Assembly (NCBI RefSeq): GCF_900101675.1
Contig: NZ_FNKG01000001.1
Coordinates: forward strand, 1,347,378-1,411,377
Direction of reading: 5' to 3'
DNA: 64,000 bases
Origin: Curtobacterium sp. UNCCL20
GTDB taxonomy: Bacteria > Actinomycetota > Actinomycetes > Actinomycetales > Microbacteriaceae
Shown here: positions 48,389 to 56,771 of the stretch, one piece after another
Position numbering within the stretch: the first letter of the stretch is position 1
Layout: each line of letters begins with the position of its first letter
The notes under the pieces: generated by a model
Told to the model about the DNA's origin: nothing
The model's input: the letters and a program-made list of their open reading frames with translations, nothing else
Databases searched by the model: none
Translations under genes and position numbers: made by a program

Positions 48389-49426
48389 TCAGCGGGTGGT
48401 GCGCGGCACCGGCCCGGTGCTCCGGCGCACCCGGAGCGTGGTCGGCAGTCGGACGTGTGCCGACGCCGGCTCCCCGCGGAGCATCGTCAGGAGCATCTCG
48501 ACGGCGCGCGACCCGAGTTCGGCCAGTGGTTGCGCGACGGTCGTGAGCGGTGGGTTCGTCATGGCGGCCTGCGGCACGTCGTCGAAGCCGACCACCGACA
48601 GGTCCTCGGGGACGCGGAGCCCGAGCGCGGCGGCAGCACGGAGCACACCGATCGCAGCGGAGTCGTTCGCGGCGAACACGGCGGTGGGGCGGTCCGGCAT
48701 CGTCAGGAGCTCGTGGGCGACGCGGGCCGACTGGTCTTCCTGGTAGCCGCCGTCCCGGACGAGCCGTTCGTCCACCGTGATCCCGGCGGCGGCGAGGGCG
48801 CGGCGGTAGCCGGCCTCACGGAGCTGGGCGGAGGCGAGGTCGGCACGGCCGTGCACGTGTGCGATCCGGGTGTGCCCGAGCGCGAGGAGGTGCTCGACCG
48901 CGTCGACGCCACCGCCTTCGTTGTCGGCGTCGACCGTGGCGTGCCCCTCCGGGCCGGTGTGCGGGTCGATGGCGACGACCGGGATCGAGGAACTCGACAG
49001 GGCCGTCGTCGGTGTGACGACGATGGCGCCGTCGATGAGGGTGCCGGACAGCCGTGAGAGCGATCGGCGCTCCCACCCGGGTCGGTCGACGCCGGTCAGG
49101 AGTCCCGCGTACGCGAGGAGCTCGTACCCGGTGCCGGTCGTGGCGCGCGAGATGCCGCGGAGGAGCTCGGTCGAGAACGGCTCGAACTCGGTCACCAGGA
49201 TCCCGATGACGCCGGTGCGCGAGCTCCGCAGGCTCCGTGCGACGAGGGAGGTCTCGTAGCCGAGCTCCTCGACGACCTGCTGCACGCGGAGCATCGTCGA
49301 CGGGGCCACGCCGTCGCGCTGGTTGATGACCTTCGAGACGGTGGGGATCGAGACGCCGGCGGCGCGAGCGACGTCGGCGATGGTGACCCGGCCGACTCCG
49401 GGGCGCGCGCCGATGGCCGTGTCCAT
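48389..49426 (-). CDS. LacI-family regulator
   Basis: 345 residues with an N-terminal LacI helix-turn-helix (Thr-Ile-Ala-Asp-Val-Ala-Arg-Ala-Ala-Gly-Val-Ser-Ile-Pro-Thr-Val-Ser-Lys) at residues 15-32 and a sugar-binding C-terminal domain. ATG 49426 is supported by a TACGGT box exactly 6 nt upstream. It is divergent from the importer/GH3 operon, and a 14-bp perfect palindrome (49472-49485) in the gap is the presumed operator, so it probably controls beta-glycoside uptake and cleavage. Confidence 0.93.
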   Translation of the reverse strand: MDTAIGARPGVGRVTIADVARAAGVSIPTVSKVINQRDGVAPSTMLRVQQVVEELGYETSLVARSLRSSRTGVIGILVTEFEPFSTELLRGISRATTGTGYELLAYAGLLTGVDRPGWERRSLSRLSGTLIDGAIVVTPTTALSSSSIPVVAIDPHTGPEGHATVDADNEGGGVDAVEHLLALGHTRIAHVHGRADLASAQLREAGYRRALAAAGITVDERLVRDGGYQEDQSARVAHELLTMPDRPTAVFAANDSAAIGVLRAAAALGLRVPEDLSVVGFDDVPQAAMTNPPLTTVAQPLAELGSRAVEMLLTMLRGEPASAHVRLPTTLRVRRSTGPVPRTTR

Positions 49427-49432
49427 CTGCAC

Positions 49433-49438
49433 ACCGTA
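49433..49438 (-). promoter_or_regulatory. -10 box of a leaderless start (TACGGT)
   Basis: Minus-strand TACGGT leaves 6 nt to ATG 49426. Confidence 0.5.
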
Positions 49439-49471
49439 CCGCTGCGTCCGCGGTTCGTTTGGTAAAGAAAA

Positions 49472-49492
49472 CGTTATCGATAACGATTGACA
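49472..49492 (+). promoter_or_regulatory. LacI operator and -35 box of the importer/GH3 operon
   Basis: CGTTATCGATAACG (49472-49485) is a perfect 14-bp palindrome with a central CG. A consensus -35 TTGACA (49487-49492) starts one base after it. A bound repressor would cover the -35 region. Confidence 0.7.
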
Positions 49493-49573
49493 AGGTTGTT
49501 GAGCACCTGACACGCTCTCCGCAGCGACAGTGGATGTCGCTCCATGTCAACGACGACAACCAGGAGTTCCACG

Positions 49574-50875
49574 ATGACGAGGAAGATCCGTACCGCGGCA
49601 GCCATCGCGCTGATCGGGGCGACAGCGCTGGTGGCCTCAGGCTGCTCGGCGGGCAGTGACGCTGCTGGCGGCAGCGACGGCGGGAAGGTCTCGATGACCT
49701 TCTGGAACAACTCGACCACCGGGCCGGGCAAGGCGTTCTGGCAGGACACGGTCAAGGCCTTCGAGGCGAAGAACCCGAACGTGACCATCAAGATCCAGGC
49801 GATCCAGAACGAGGACCTGGACGGCAAGCTCCAGACCGCGCTCAACTCGAACTCCGCCCCGGACGTCTTCTCGCAGCGCGGCGGCGGGAAGATGGCCGCG
49901 ATGGTCAACGCCGGCCAGCTCATGGACATCTCCGACTCCATCGGCTCGGACGCGAAGAGCGGGATCAGCGACGGGTCCTTCAAGGCCTTCGAGCTGAACG
50001 GCAAGACCTGGGCGATGCCGACGAACGTCGACCCCGAGGGCGTCTGGTACAGCCAGGACCTCTTCAAGCAGGCCGGCATCGAGGGCACGCCCACGACGAT
50101 GGACGAGCTGAACGCGGACATCCAGAAGCTCAAGGACGCGAACATCCAGCCCGTCGCCGTCGGCGCCAAGGACGCCTGGCCGGCCGCGCACTGGTACTAC
50201 AACTTCGCACTCCGGGCCTGCTCGGCGGACACGCTCAACAAGACCGCGCAGGACCTCAAGTTCACGAACTCGTGCTGGAAGCAGGCCGGTGAGGACACCA
50301 AGGCCTTCTTCGACACGAAGCCGTTCAACGACGGCTTCCTGACCACCTCCGCCCAGCAGGGTGCCGGCAGCTCGGCCGGTCTCGTCGCGAACCACAAGGC
50401 AGCCATGGAACTCATGGGCGCGTGGGACCCGGGCGTGATCTCCTCGCTCACCCCGGACGGCAAGCCGCTCAAGGACCTCGGCTTCTTCCCGTTCCCGGAG
50501 ATCTCCGGCGGCAAGGGTGCGCCCGGCTCGATGATGGGCGCCGTCGGCGGCCTCTCCTGCTCGGCGAAGGCACCCAAGAAGGAGTGCACCGACTTCCTCA
50601 ACTTCGTGACCCAGAAGGACGCGCAGGAGAACTACTACAAGGCGTTCAACTCGATCCCGGCGAACAAGGCGGCGCAGTCGGTCGTCACCGAGCCTTACCT
50701 GACGACGGTCCTCAAGGCGTACAACGACGCCCCGTTCGTCTCGAACTACCTCGACACGCTCTACGGCCAGAACGTCGGCAACGCCCTCAACACCAGCGTC
50801 GTCAACCTGCTCGCCGGCAAGGGGTCCGTCTCGGACATCGTGTCGACCGTCAACCAGGCTGCGGCGAAGGGCTGA
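49574..50875 (+). CDS. CUT1 sugar-binding lipoprotein
   Basis: 433-residue extracellular binding protein. The signal peptide has lipobox Val-Ala-Ser-Gly-Cys near residue 24, followed by an Ala/Gly/Ser linker and an SBP_bac_1 domain with Phe-Trp-Asn-Asn-Ser-Thr, Ala-Pro-Asp-Val-Phe-Ser-Gln-Arg and Asn-His-Lys-Ala-Ala-Met-Glu-Leu-Met-Gly. ATG 49574 was chosen over ATG 49544 because AGGAG lies 8 nt before it. It is the first gene of a four-gene operon (binding protein, two permeases, GH3) behind a LacI operator. The ligand is probably a beta-linked oligosaccharide. Confidence 0.92.
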   Translation: MTRKIRTAAAIALIGATALVASGCSAGSDAAGGSDGGKVSMTFWNNSTTGPGKAFWQDTVKAFEAKNPNVTIKIQAIQNEDLDGKLQTALNSNSAPDVFSQRGGGKMAAMVNAGQLMDISDSIGSDAKSGISDGSFKAFELNGKTWAMPTNVDPEGVWYSQDLFKQAGIEGTPTTMDELNADIQKLKDANIQPVAVGAKDAWPAAHWYYNFALRACSADTLNKTAQDLKFTNSCWKQAGEDTKAFFDTKPFNDGFLTTSAQQGAGSSAGLVANHKAAMELMGAWDPGVISSLTPDGKPLKDLGFFPFPEISGGKGAPGSMMGAVGGLSCSAKAPKKECTDFLNFVTQKDAQENYYKAFNSIPANKAAQSVVTEPYLTTVLKAYNDAPFVSNYLDTLYGQNVGNALNTSVVNLLAGKGSVSDIVSTVNQAAAKG

Positions 50876-50882
50876 GACACCC

Positions 50883-51911
50883 ATGACCACCTCCGTCACC
50901 AGCCCTTCCTCGGCACGTCCCGAGGAGGCACGGTCCGGGACGGGGCGTCGCGCAGGCGGGGCCGACGGTTCGCCGTCGGCCCCGGCCCGCCGGGTCCGCA
51001 AGGGCACCGACGTCCGAACCCGGGTCGAGATCGCCGTCCTCGCCGGCCCCGCGGTCATCATGTTCGTCGGGTTCGTCATCCTGCCCGTCGCGCTCGCCGC
51101 CTACTACGGCTTCTACAAGTGGCAGGGCTACGGCGCCCCCGTCGACTTCGTCGGCCTGCAGAACTACAAGGTCATCTTCACCGACCCGGACTTCCGCGCG
51201 GTGCTCTGGCACAACCTGTTCATCGTCATCGGGTCGCTGCTCGTGCAGGGGCCGATCGCGATCATCCTCGCGCTGCTGCTCAACCAGCGCATCCGCGGGC
51301 GTGGCCTGATCCGCGTGCTCATCTTCCTGCCGTACGTGATCTCCGAGGTCATCGTCGGCACCGGCTGGAGCCTCATGCTCCAGTCGAGCGGCGCGATCAA
51401 CGACCTGCTGCAGACCCTCGGGCTCGGCGCGCTGCGCAACGACTGGCTGTCGAACCCCGACATCGCGCTCTGGACCCTGCTCGGGATCATCTCGTGGAAG
51501 TACATCGGCTTCGCGGTGATCCTGTTCCTCGCCGGCCTGCAGAGCATCCCCGAGGAACTGTTCGAGGCCGCACAGCTCGACGGTGCGAGCTACTGGCAGA
51601 TCCAGCGGCGCATCACGCTGCCGCTGCTCGGTCCGACGCTCCGGATCTGGGCGTTCCTGTCGATCATCGGGTCGCTCCAGCTGTTCGACCTCGTCTACAT
51701 CATCTGGGGGCAGTACATCGCCTCCACCGCGGGCACCTCGACGATGGCGACATACATGGTCGGCAACGGTCGACTGTCCGGCAACTACGGGTACGGCAAC
51801 GCCGTCGCCGTGGTCATCTTCCTCATCTCGCTGGTCGTCGCCCTCGTCTACCAGCGGTTCGTCCTGCGCCGCGACACCGCCGGCGCCCTCACCGAGAAGA
51901 GCGACCGATGA
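50883..51911 (+). CDS. CUT1 sugar ABC transporter permease, MalF-like
   Basis: 342-residue permease. A hydrophilic, Ser/Arg-rich N-terminal tail of about 45 residues precedes six helices, and the EAA loop (Glu-Ala-Ala-Gln-Leu-Asp-Gly-Ala-Ser) is at about residues 227-235. It starts 7 bp after the binding-protein stop and overlaps the next permease gene by 4 bp. It works with the MalG-like permease encoded next. Confidence 0.92.
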   Translation: MTTSVTSPSSARPEEARSGTGRRAGGADGSPSAPARRVRKGTDVRTRVEIAVLAGPAVIMFVGFVILPVALAAYYGFYKWQGYGAPVDFVGLQNYKVIFTDPDFRAVLWHNLFIVIGSLLVQGPIAIILALLLNQRIRGRGLIRVLIFLPYVISEVIVGTGWSLMLQSSGAINDLLQTLGLGALRNDWLSNPDIALWTLLGIISWKYIGFAVILFLAGLQSIPEELFEAAQLDGASYWQIQRRITLPLLGPTLRIWAFLSIIGSLQLFDLVYIIWGQYIASTAGTSTMATYMVGNGRLSGNYGYGNAVAVVIFLISLVVALVYQRFVLRRDTAGALTEKSDR

Positions 51912-52783
51912 CCGCCACCGCCTCCATCGTCGCGCCGAAGCGCCGTCCCCGGGACTCGGGACCGGTGCGTCGCGAACGCAACCTGGGCACGTACTTCATC
52001 GCACTGCTGTTCATCGCGGTCTGCGTCGGCCCCGTCGCGTACATCGTGCTCGGCGGCTTCCGCACCAACTCGCAGATCACCGCGAGTCCGGCCGGCCTGC
52101 CCAACCCCTGGCAGATCGGCAACTACGTCTCCGTGCTGACGAGCGGGGTGTTCTGGCAGCAGCTCGGCAACTCCGTGATCGCCGGTGTCGCCACCACGGT
52201 CGGCGTCGTCGTGCTCGGCCTGATGGTCAGCTTCGTCCTCGCCCGCTACCGGTTCCGGGGCAGCGGCGCGCTCTACTCGCTGTTCGCCGCCGGGCTGATG
52301 TTCCCGATCACCGTGGCGATCACGCCGCTCTACATCCTCGTGAAGGACCTCGGCCTGACGAACAACCTCGCCGGCGTGATCCTGCCGCAGATCGCGTTCG
52401 CCCTGCCGACGACGGTCATCATCCTCGTGCCCTTCCTCCGGGCGATCCCGGACGAGCTCGAGGAGGCGGCGTCGATCGACGGTGCGAGCCGCCTCGGGTT
52501 CTTCTTCCGGATGGTCGTCCCGCTGTCGCTGCCGGGTGTCGTCACGGTCGGCATCCTCGCGTTCATCGGCAGCTGGAACAGCTACCTCCTGCCGCTGTTC
52601 ATCCTCAACGACGCGTCCGCCTACACGCTGCCGCTCGGGGTCCAGGCGTTCGCGTCGCAGTACTCCGTCGACACCGCGCGGGTCCTGGCGTTCACGTCGC
52701 TCTCGATGATCCCGGCGCTCGTGTTCTTCGCCGTCTTCCAGCGCCGCATCGTCGGCGGCCTGACCGGGGCGGTGAAGGGGTGA
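51908..52783 (+). CDS. CUT1 sugar ABC transporter permease, MalG-like
   Basis: 291-residue permease with six helices, the EAA loop (Glu-Glu-Ala-Ala-Ser-Ile-Asp-Gly-Ala-Ser) and the MalG-type C-terminus Gly-Gly-Leu-Thr-Gly-Ala-Val-Lys-Gly. ATG 51908 overlaps the MalF-like stop, and its own stop overlaps the GH3 start (GTGA). As in the other two importers, no ATPase gene is linked. Confidence 0.92.
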   Translation: MTATASIVAPKRRPRDSGPVRRERNLGTYFIALLFIAVCVGPVAYIVLGGFRTNSQITASPAGLPNPWQIGNYVSVLTSGVFWQQLGNSVIAGVATTVGVVVLGLMVSFVLARYRFRGSGALYSLFAAGLMFPITVAITPLYILVKDLGLTNNLAGVILPQIAFALPTTVIILVPFLRAIPDELEEAASIDGASRLGFFFRMVVPLSLPGVVTVGILAFIGSWNSYLLPLFILNDASAYTLPLGVQAFASQYSVDTARVLAFTSLSMIPALVFFAVFQRRIVGGLTGAVKG

Positions 52784-55374
52784 CGGCGACGGACGCGACA
52801 CGGACCGCCGGACGCGACCCGCGCCTCCAGGCCGGCACCGCCGCCGACGGGACCAGCGTCGACGACGCGACCGATGCGACCAGCGTCGACCATGCAACCC
52901 ACGCAACGGACGCAACCCACGCGCCCGCCACCGACGCGCCCGCCACCGACCGCGCCACCACCCTCCTCGCCGCCATGACGCTCGAGGAGAAGGCCGCTCA
53001 GCTCGTCGGCTACTGGCTCGACCAGAACGGCGTGGTCGCCCCGATGCAGGGTGAGATGACCGGTTCCCAGGACGGCGCCGCACAGGGCGCCGCCCTCGCC
53101 GACATCACCCGGCACGGCATCGGCCAGTTCACCCGCGTCTACGGCACCCGCCCCGTCGAACCGGACGAGCGCGCCGCGTGGCTCTGGGCCGAACAGCGAC
53201 GCCTGAAGCGGGAGACGCGGCTGGGGATCCCGGCGCTCGTGCACGAGGAGTGCCTCACCGGCCTCGCCGCCTGGAAGGCCGCCACGTTCCCGACGCCGCT
53301 GGCGTGGGGAGCGTCGTTCGACCCGCAGCTCGTCGAGCAGGTGGGCCGGGCGATCGGCGACTCGATGCGGCAGCTCGGCGTGCACCAGGGCCTCGCGCCC
53401 GTGCTCGACGTCATCCGTGACCCGCGCTGGGGCCGCGTCGACGAGTGCATCGGCGAGGACCCGTACCTCGTCGGCACCGTCGGCTCCGCCTACGTGCGGG
53501 GCCTGCAGAGCGCGGGGGTGGACGCGACGCTCAAGCACTTCCTCGGGTACTCGGCGTCGCAGGCGGGGCGGAACCACGCCCCGGTGCACGCCGGCGCCCG
53601 GGAGATCGCCGACGTGTTCGTGCCGCCGTTCGAGATGGCCATCCGCGACGGCGGAGCGCGCTCGGTGATGAACTCCTACGCGGAGATCGACGGGGTGCCG
53701 GTCGCGGCGAACCCGGCGCTCCTCACGGACCTGCTCCGCGACGAGCTCGGCTTCGACGGCACCGTCGTCGCCGACTACTTCTCGGTCGCGTTCCTCGAGG
53801 TCATGCACGGCGTCGCCGCCGACCGTGGTGAAGCCGCCGCGCTCGCACTGTCGGCCGGGATCGACGTGGAGCTGCCCACCGGTGACGCGTACCTCGCACC
53901 GCTCGTGGAGCGGGTCCGTTCGGGGCTCCTCGACGAGGCGCTCGTCGACCGGGCCGTGCTGCGGGTGCTCCGGCAGAAGGAGCGGCTCGGGCTGCTCGAC
54001 CCCGACGTGTTCGAGGATGAGGCCCCCACCGGCATCGACCTGGACACCCCGCTGCACCGTGACCTGGCGCAGCGGCTCGCGGCGCGGTCGCTCGTGCTGC
54101 TGTCGAACGAGGCCCCGGTCGCGGCCACGGCGCCGGGCGCGGCCACGACGCCGGACGGGGGTGCCGGCACCGCCGCCGCCGTCCTCCCGCTCCGTCCCGG
54201 AGCCTCCGTCGCCCTCGTCGGCCCGAACGCCGACCGCGCCGAGGCCCTGCAGGGCTGCTACTCCTTCGCCAACCACGTGCTCGCCACGCACCCCGACCTG
54301 CCCCTCGGCTTCGCCATCCCGACCGTCCGCGAGGCCCTCGCCCAGGCGCTCGGCGAGGCTGCCGTCCGCTTCGCGGTCGGCTGCGCCGTCGAGGGGACCG
54401 ATCGTGACCAGATCGCGGAAGCCGTCGCCGTGGCGCGCGCCTCGGACGTCGCCGTCGTCGTCGTCGGCGACCAGGCCGGCCTGTTCGGCCGGGGCACCGT
54501 CGGCGAGGGCAACGACACCGAGTCGCTCGACCTGCCCGGCGTGCAGCGTGAACTCGTCGAGGCGGTGGTCGCCACCGGCACCCCGACCGTGATGGTGCTG
54601 CTCACCGGACGCCCGTACGCGATCGGCTGGGCACTCGACGGGGAGCCGCAGCACCGACCCGCCGCGGTCGTGCAGGCGTTCTTCCCGGGGGAGGGCGGCG
54701 GGCTCGCCATCGCCGAGCTCCTGACCGGTGCCGCGTCGCCGTCCGGCCGGCTGCCCGTCTCGCTGCCGCGGTCGGCGGGGGCGCAGCCGTACACGTACCT
54801 GCACCCGCGGCTCGGCGGTCCGTCCGACGTCACCGCGGCGGACTCGACGCCGGTGCGGCCGTTCGGCTTCGGCCTCGGCTACACGTCCTTCGCGTACACC
54901 GAGCTCGTCGTCGACGAGTCGGTCACGACCGACGGCTCGTTCGGTGCGACGGTCACCGTCACGAACACGGGGGAGCGCCAGGGCGAGGACGTGGTCCAGC
55001 TGTACGGGCACGACGTGCAGGGATCGGTCACACGGCCCCTCGTCCAACTGCTCGGCTACGCCCGGGTCGGGCTCGGTCCGGGGGAGTCGACACGGGTGCG
55101 GTTCCGGGTGCCCGTCCAACGGTTCGCCTTCAGCGACCGTCGGATGCGCCGGGTCGTCGAGCCGGGTGACGTCGAGGTCTGGGTCGCCTCGCACGCGGCG
55201 GCGTCACGGCCTGGAGGCACGGTGGACTCCGGCGGCATCGTCGCGCACGGTGGTGGGTCCGGTCCAGAGCCCGTCCCCGGCTCCGCCACGGACCGCGCCG
55301 TGGTGCACGTCACGGGGGCGGTGCACGAGGTGACCGCGTCCGATCCCCGGGTCGTCACGTGGGAGTGCGTCTGA
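52780..55374 (+). CDS. Glycoside hydrolase family 3 (beta-glucosidase/beta-xylosidase type)
   Basis: 864-residue GH3 enzyme with a TIM barrel (about 60-380), sandwich domain (about 400-680) and C-terminal fibronectin-like domain (about 720-800). The nucleophile is Asp332 in Gly-Thr-Val-Val-Ala-Asp-Tyr, and the Lys-His pair is in Ala-Thr-Leu-Lys-His-Phe-Leu-Gly. There is no signal peptide, so it acts on imported sugars. From GTG 52780 the first 60 residues are Asp/Ala/Thr/His low complexity. Half-copies of the intergenic palindrome are translated near the N-terminus (52821-52833) and again in a C-terminal Gly-rich loop (55208-55224). A shorter start near 52977 is possible. Confidence 0.9.
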   Translation: MTATDATRTAGRDPRLQAGTAADGTSVDDATDATSVDHATHATDATHAPATDAPATDRATTLLAAMTLEEKAAQLVGYWLDQNGVVAPMQGEMTGSQDGAAQGAALADITRHGIGQFTRVYGTRPVEPDERAAWLWAEQRRLKRETRLGIPALVHEECLTGLAAWKAATFPTPLAWGASFDPQLVEQVGRAIGDSMRQLGVHQGLAPVLDVIRDPRWGRVDECIGEDPYLVGTVGSAYVRGLQSAGVDATLKHFLGYSASQAGRNHAPVHAGAREIADVFVPPFEMAIRDGGARSVMNSYAEIDGVPVAANPALLTDLLRDELGFDGTVVADYFSVAFLEVMHGVAADRGEAAALALSAGIDVELPTGDAYLAPLVERVRSGLLDEALVDRAVLRVLRQKERLGLLDPDVFEDEAPTGIDLDTPLHRDLAQRLAARSLVLLSNEAPVAATAPGAATTPDGGAGTAAAVLPLRPGASVALVGPNADRAEALQGCYSFANHVLATHPDLPLGFAIPTVREALAQALGEAAVRFAVGCAVEGTDRDQIAEAVAVARASDVAVVVVGDQAGLFGRGTVGEGNDTESLDLPGVQRELVEAVVATGTPTVMVLLTGRPYAIGWALDGEPQHRPAAVVQAFFPGEGGGLAIAELLTGAASPSGRLPVSLPRSAGAQPYTYLHPRLGGPSDVTAADSTPVRPFGFGLGYTSFAYTELVVDESVTTDGSFGATVTVTNTGERQGEDVVQLYGHDVQGSVTRPLVQLLGYARVGLGPGESTRVRFRVPVQRFAFSDRRMRRVVEPGDVEVWVASHAAASRPGGTVDSGGIVAHGGGSGPEPVPGSATDRAVVHVTGAVHEVTASDPRVVTWECV

Positions 55375-55411
55375 CCCGGGTGGTGGGGCCCCTCCGGCAG
55401 GCCGACGTGGA

Positions 55412-55588
55412 CTACGGGGTGACGAAGAAGTCGGCGTAGGAGGGGCCCGAGGCGCTCGAGAGCAGCGACGGATCGGCGACGCGGTGCTCGACGTACGCCT
55501 GCAGGACGGCTGGGTCGGTGAGCCCGGACGAGCGGTGCACGCCGAACGGGCGGCTGCTCTCGGGAAGGCCCTGGTAGGTGCTGTGCAC
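55412..55588 (-). CDS. 58-residue protein of unknown function
   Basis: A short gene from GTG 55588 with AAAGGGA upstream. The product starts His-Ser-Thr-Tyr-Gln-Gly-Leu-Pro and ends Ser-Tyr-Ala-Asp-Phe-Phe-Val-Thr-Pro, with a short amphipathic helix (Val-Leu-Gln-Ala-Tyr-Val-Glu-His-Arg) in between. There is no Cys and no membrane helix, and I recognise no family. The frame remains open upstream to 55738, but only through an Arg-rich stretch that looks non-coding. It lies convergent with the GH3 gene. Confidence 0.5.
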   Translation of the reverse strand: MHSTYQGLPESSRPFGVHRSSGLTDPAVLQAYVEHRVADPSLLSSASGPSYADFFVTP

Positions 55589-55752
55589 GGGATGTCCCTT
55601 TCGTCGTCGAGGTGCTCGAACAGGGTGACCCGTTCGGGGGTCGTGACAGCGTGCCACGTGCTCCGCGCGTCCTCCAAGGCCGAATCGGCCGGCCTGTACG
55701 GTTCGCGCGGTGTCCGATGCGTTCGCATGGTGGCTCACGCCGTTGTGAGGAT

Positions 55753-55771
55753 CCTCGACGTAGCGTCGAGG
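55753..55771. promoter_or_regulatory. Inverted repeat over the -10 box of the GAF-ANTAR gene
   Basis: CCTCGACG-TAG-CGTCGAGG is a perfect 8-bp inverted repeat with a 3-bp centre. The -10-like TAGCGT (55761-55766) starts in the centre and ends 7 nt before ATG 55774. A DNA operator is therefore more likely than an RNA hairpin, since most of the repeat would lie upstream of the transcript start. Confidence 0.55.
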
Positions 55772-55773
55772 GC

Positions 55774-56559
55774 ATGGGGACGAACGGAGACCACACGGAC
55801 GACGAGCAGGCGAACGGGGGCCGCGACCGGTTCGACCGCATGGCGCCGGCCCTCGCTGCCGTCCTCGACCCGACGCTCGACGTCCTCGACGCGATGGACC
55901 GCGTCATCGACGCCTGCGTCCGGTTCACCTCGGCGACCGAGGCCGGGATCGTCCTCGCTGACGCCGACGGCGCGCTGCAGGTCATCGCCTCGACGAGTGA
56001 GCGGAGCAGCGAAGCGGAGGAGGCGCAGCTCGGCACCGACGAGGGCTCGTGCCTCGACTGCTACCGGACCGGCGACACGATCGACGTCCCCGACGTGGCG
56101 ACGCACGAGGCGGTCTGGCCGACCTTCGTCCAGACGATGCGGGAGCAAGGCCTCTGCGGCACGTTCGCCGAACCCATCCGGCTGCGCCGCACCACGATCG
56201 GGTCGCTCTGCGTCTTCGCCGAGCACGACCGCGGGCACGACGACCGCGACGTGGTCCTCATCCAGCTCCTCGCGGACGCAGCGTCGGCAGCGCTGGTCCG
56301 CCAGCGATCCACCCCGGGACCGAGCACGTTCGAGGAGCAGGTCGCGGACGCCCTCGACGCGCGGATGACGCTCGAGCAGGCGAAGGGGGCGCTGGCACAC
56401 CGCCGGGGCGTCCGGATGGACGAGGCGTTCCAGCTGCTCCGCGCGAGTGCGCGTCGTGCGGGTCGCAGCATCCGCGAGGTCGCGGAGGACGTGGTGCGGC
56501 GCGGTGCCGACCTCGCCGGCGCGGACCGCGCCGGTGGCGACCCTGCCAACGCCGGTTAG
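55774..56559 (+). CDS. GAF and ANTAR domain regulator
   Basis: 261-residue cytoplasmic signalling protein. A GAF sensor domain (about 25-170, with Gly-Ser-Cys-Leu-Asp-Cys and Ser-Leu-Cys-Val-Phe) is followed by an ANTAR RNA-binding domain (about 185-245: Arg-Met-Thr-Leu-Glu-Gln-Ala-Lys-Gly-Ala-Leu-Ala...Ala-Phe-Gln-Leu-Leu-Arg). ANTAR proteins bind paired hairpins in target RNAs to prevent termination (established). GAF-ANTAR proteins are abundant in actinobacteria. The gene is monocistronic, probably leaderless, with an operator-like repeat over its promoter. Its RNA targets are not evident in this window. Confidence 0.92.
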   Translation: MGTNGDHTDDEQANGGRDRFDRMAPALAAVLDPTLDVLDAMDRVIDACVRFTSATEAGIVLADADGALQVIASTSERSSEAEEAQLGTDEGSCLDCYRTGDTIDVPDVATHEAVWPTFVQTMREQGLCGTFAEPIRLRRTTIGSLCVFAEHDRGHDDRDVVLIQLLADAASAALVRQRSTPGPSTFEEQVADALDARMTLEQAKGALAHRRGVRMDEAFQLLRASARRAGRSIREVAEDVVRRGADLAGADRAGGDPANAG

Positions 56560-56714
56560 AGGATCCCGGTCAGGACACCGCCGTCCGCCCGCACCGCCTC
56601 GGCCGGGAGCGCCTGCGCCCCTGCGGTGCTCTCCACGGTCCGGGCGACACCGTCCGAGTACGTCGGGCCGCCGAGCACGATCGCCGACCGGCCGACGGCC
56701 CGGAGGCGCGTCAC
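56556..56714 (-). pseudogene. Possible 52-residue ORF or 3' gene remnant
   Basis: An open frame from GTG 56714 to TAA 56556 fills the gap between the GAF-ANTAR and LacI genes and overlaps the former's stop. Its product (Ala-Ile-Val-Leu-Gly-Gly-Pro-Thr-Tyr-Ser-Asp-Gly...) looks like the end of a folded protein rather than noise, but there is no ribosome site. A GGAGGC palindrome (from 56702) lies at its 5' end. It may be the remnant of a gene cut off by that repeat. Confidence 0.3.
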
Positions 56715-56734
56715 GGCGCCGCCACGCGCCTCCA
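56702..56734. repeat. Intergenic palindrome, degenerate copy
   Basis: GGAGGCGCG and CGCGCCTCC arms flank a 15-nt centre, with outer bases diverged. It lies between the GAF-ANTAR gene and the converging LacI gene. Confidence 0.7.
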
Positions 56735-56771
56735 GCCGTCGGCCGGTCGCCTTCCGGCGTGATGGGCCCGG

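Noticed and set aside
55753..55771. ANTAR-target dual hexaloop hairpin
   Set aside because: Only one stem is present and its loop is 3 nt, not the paired hexaloops recognised by ANTAR proteins; the repeat also overlaps the likely -10 box.
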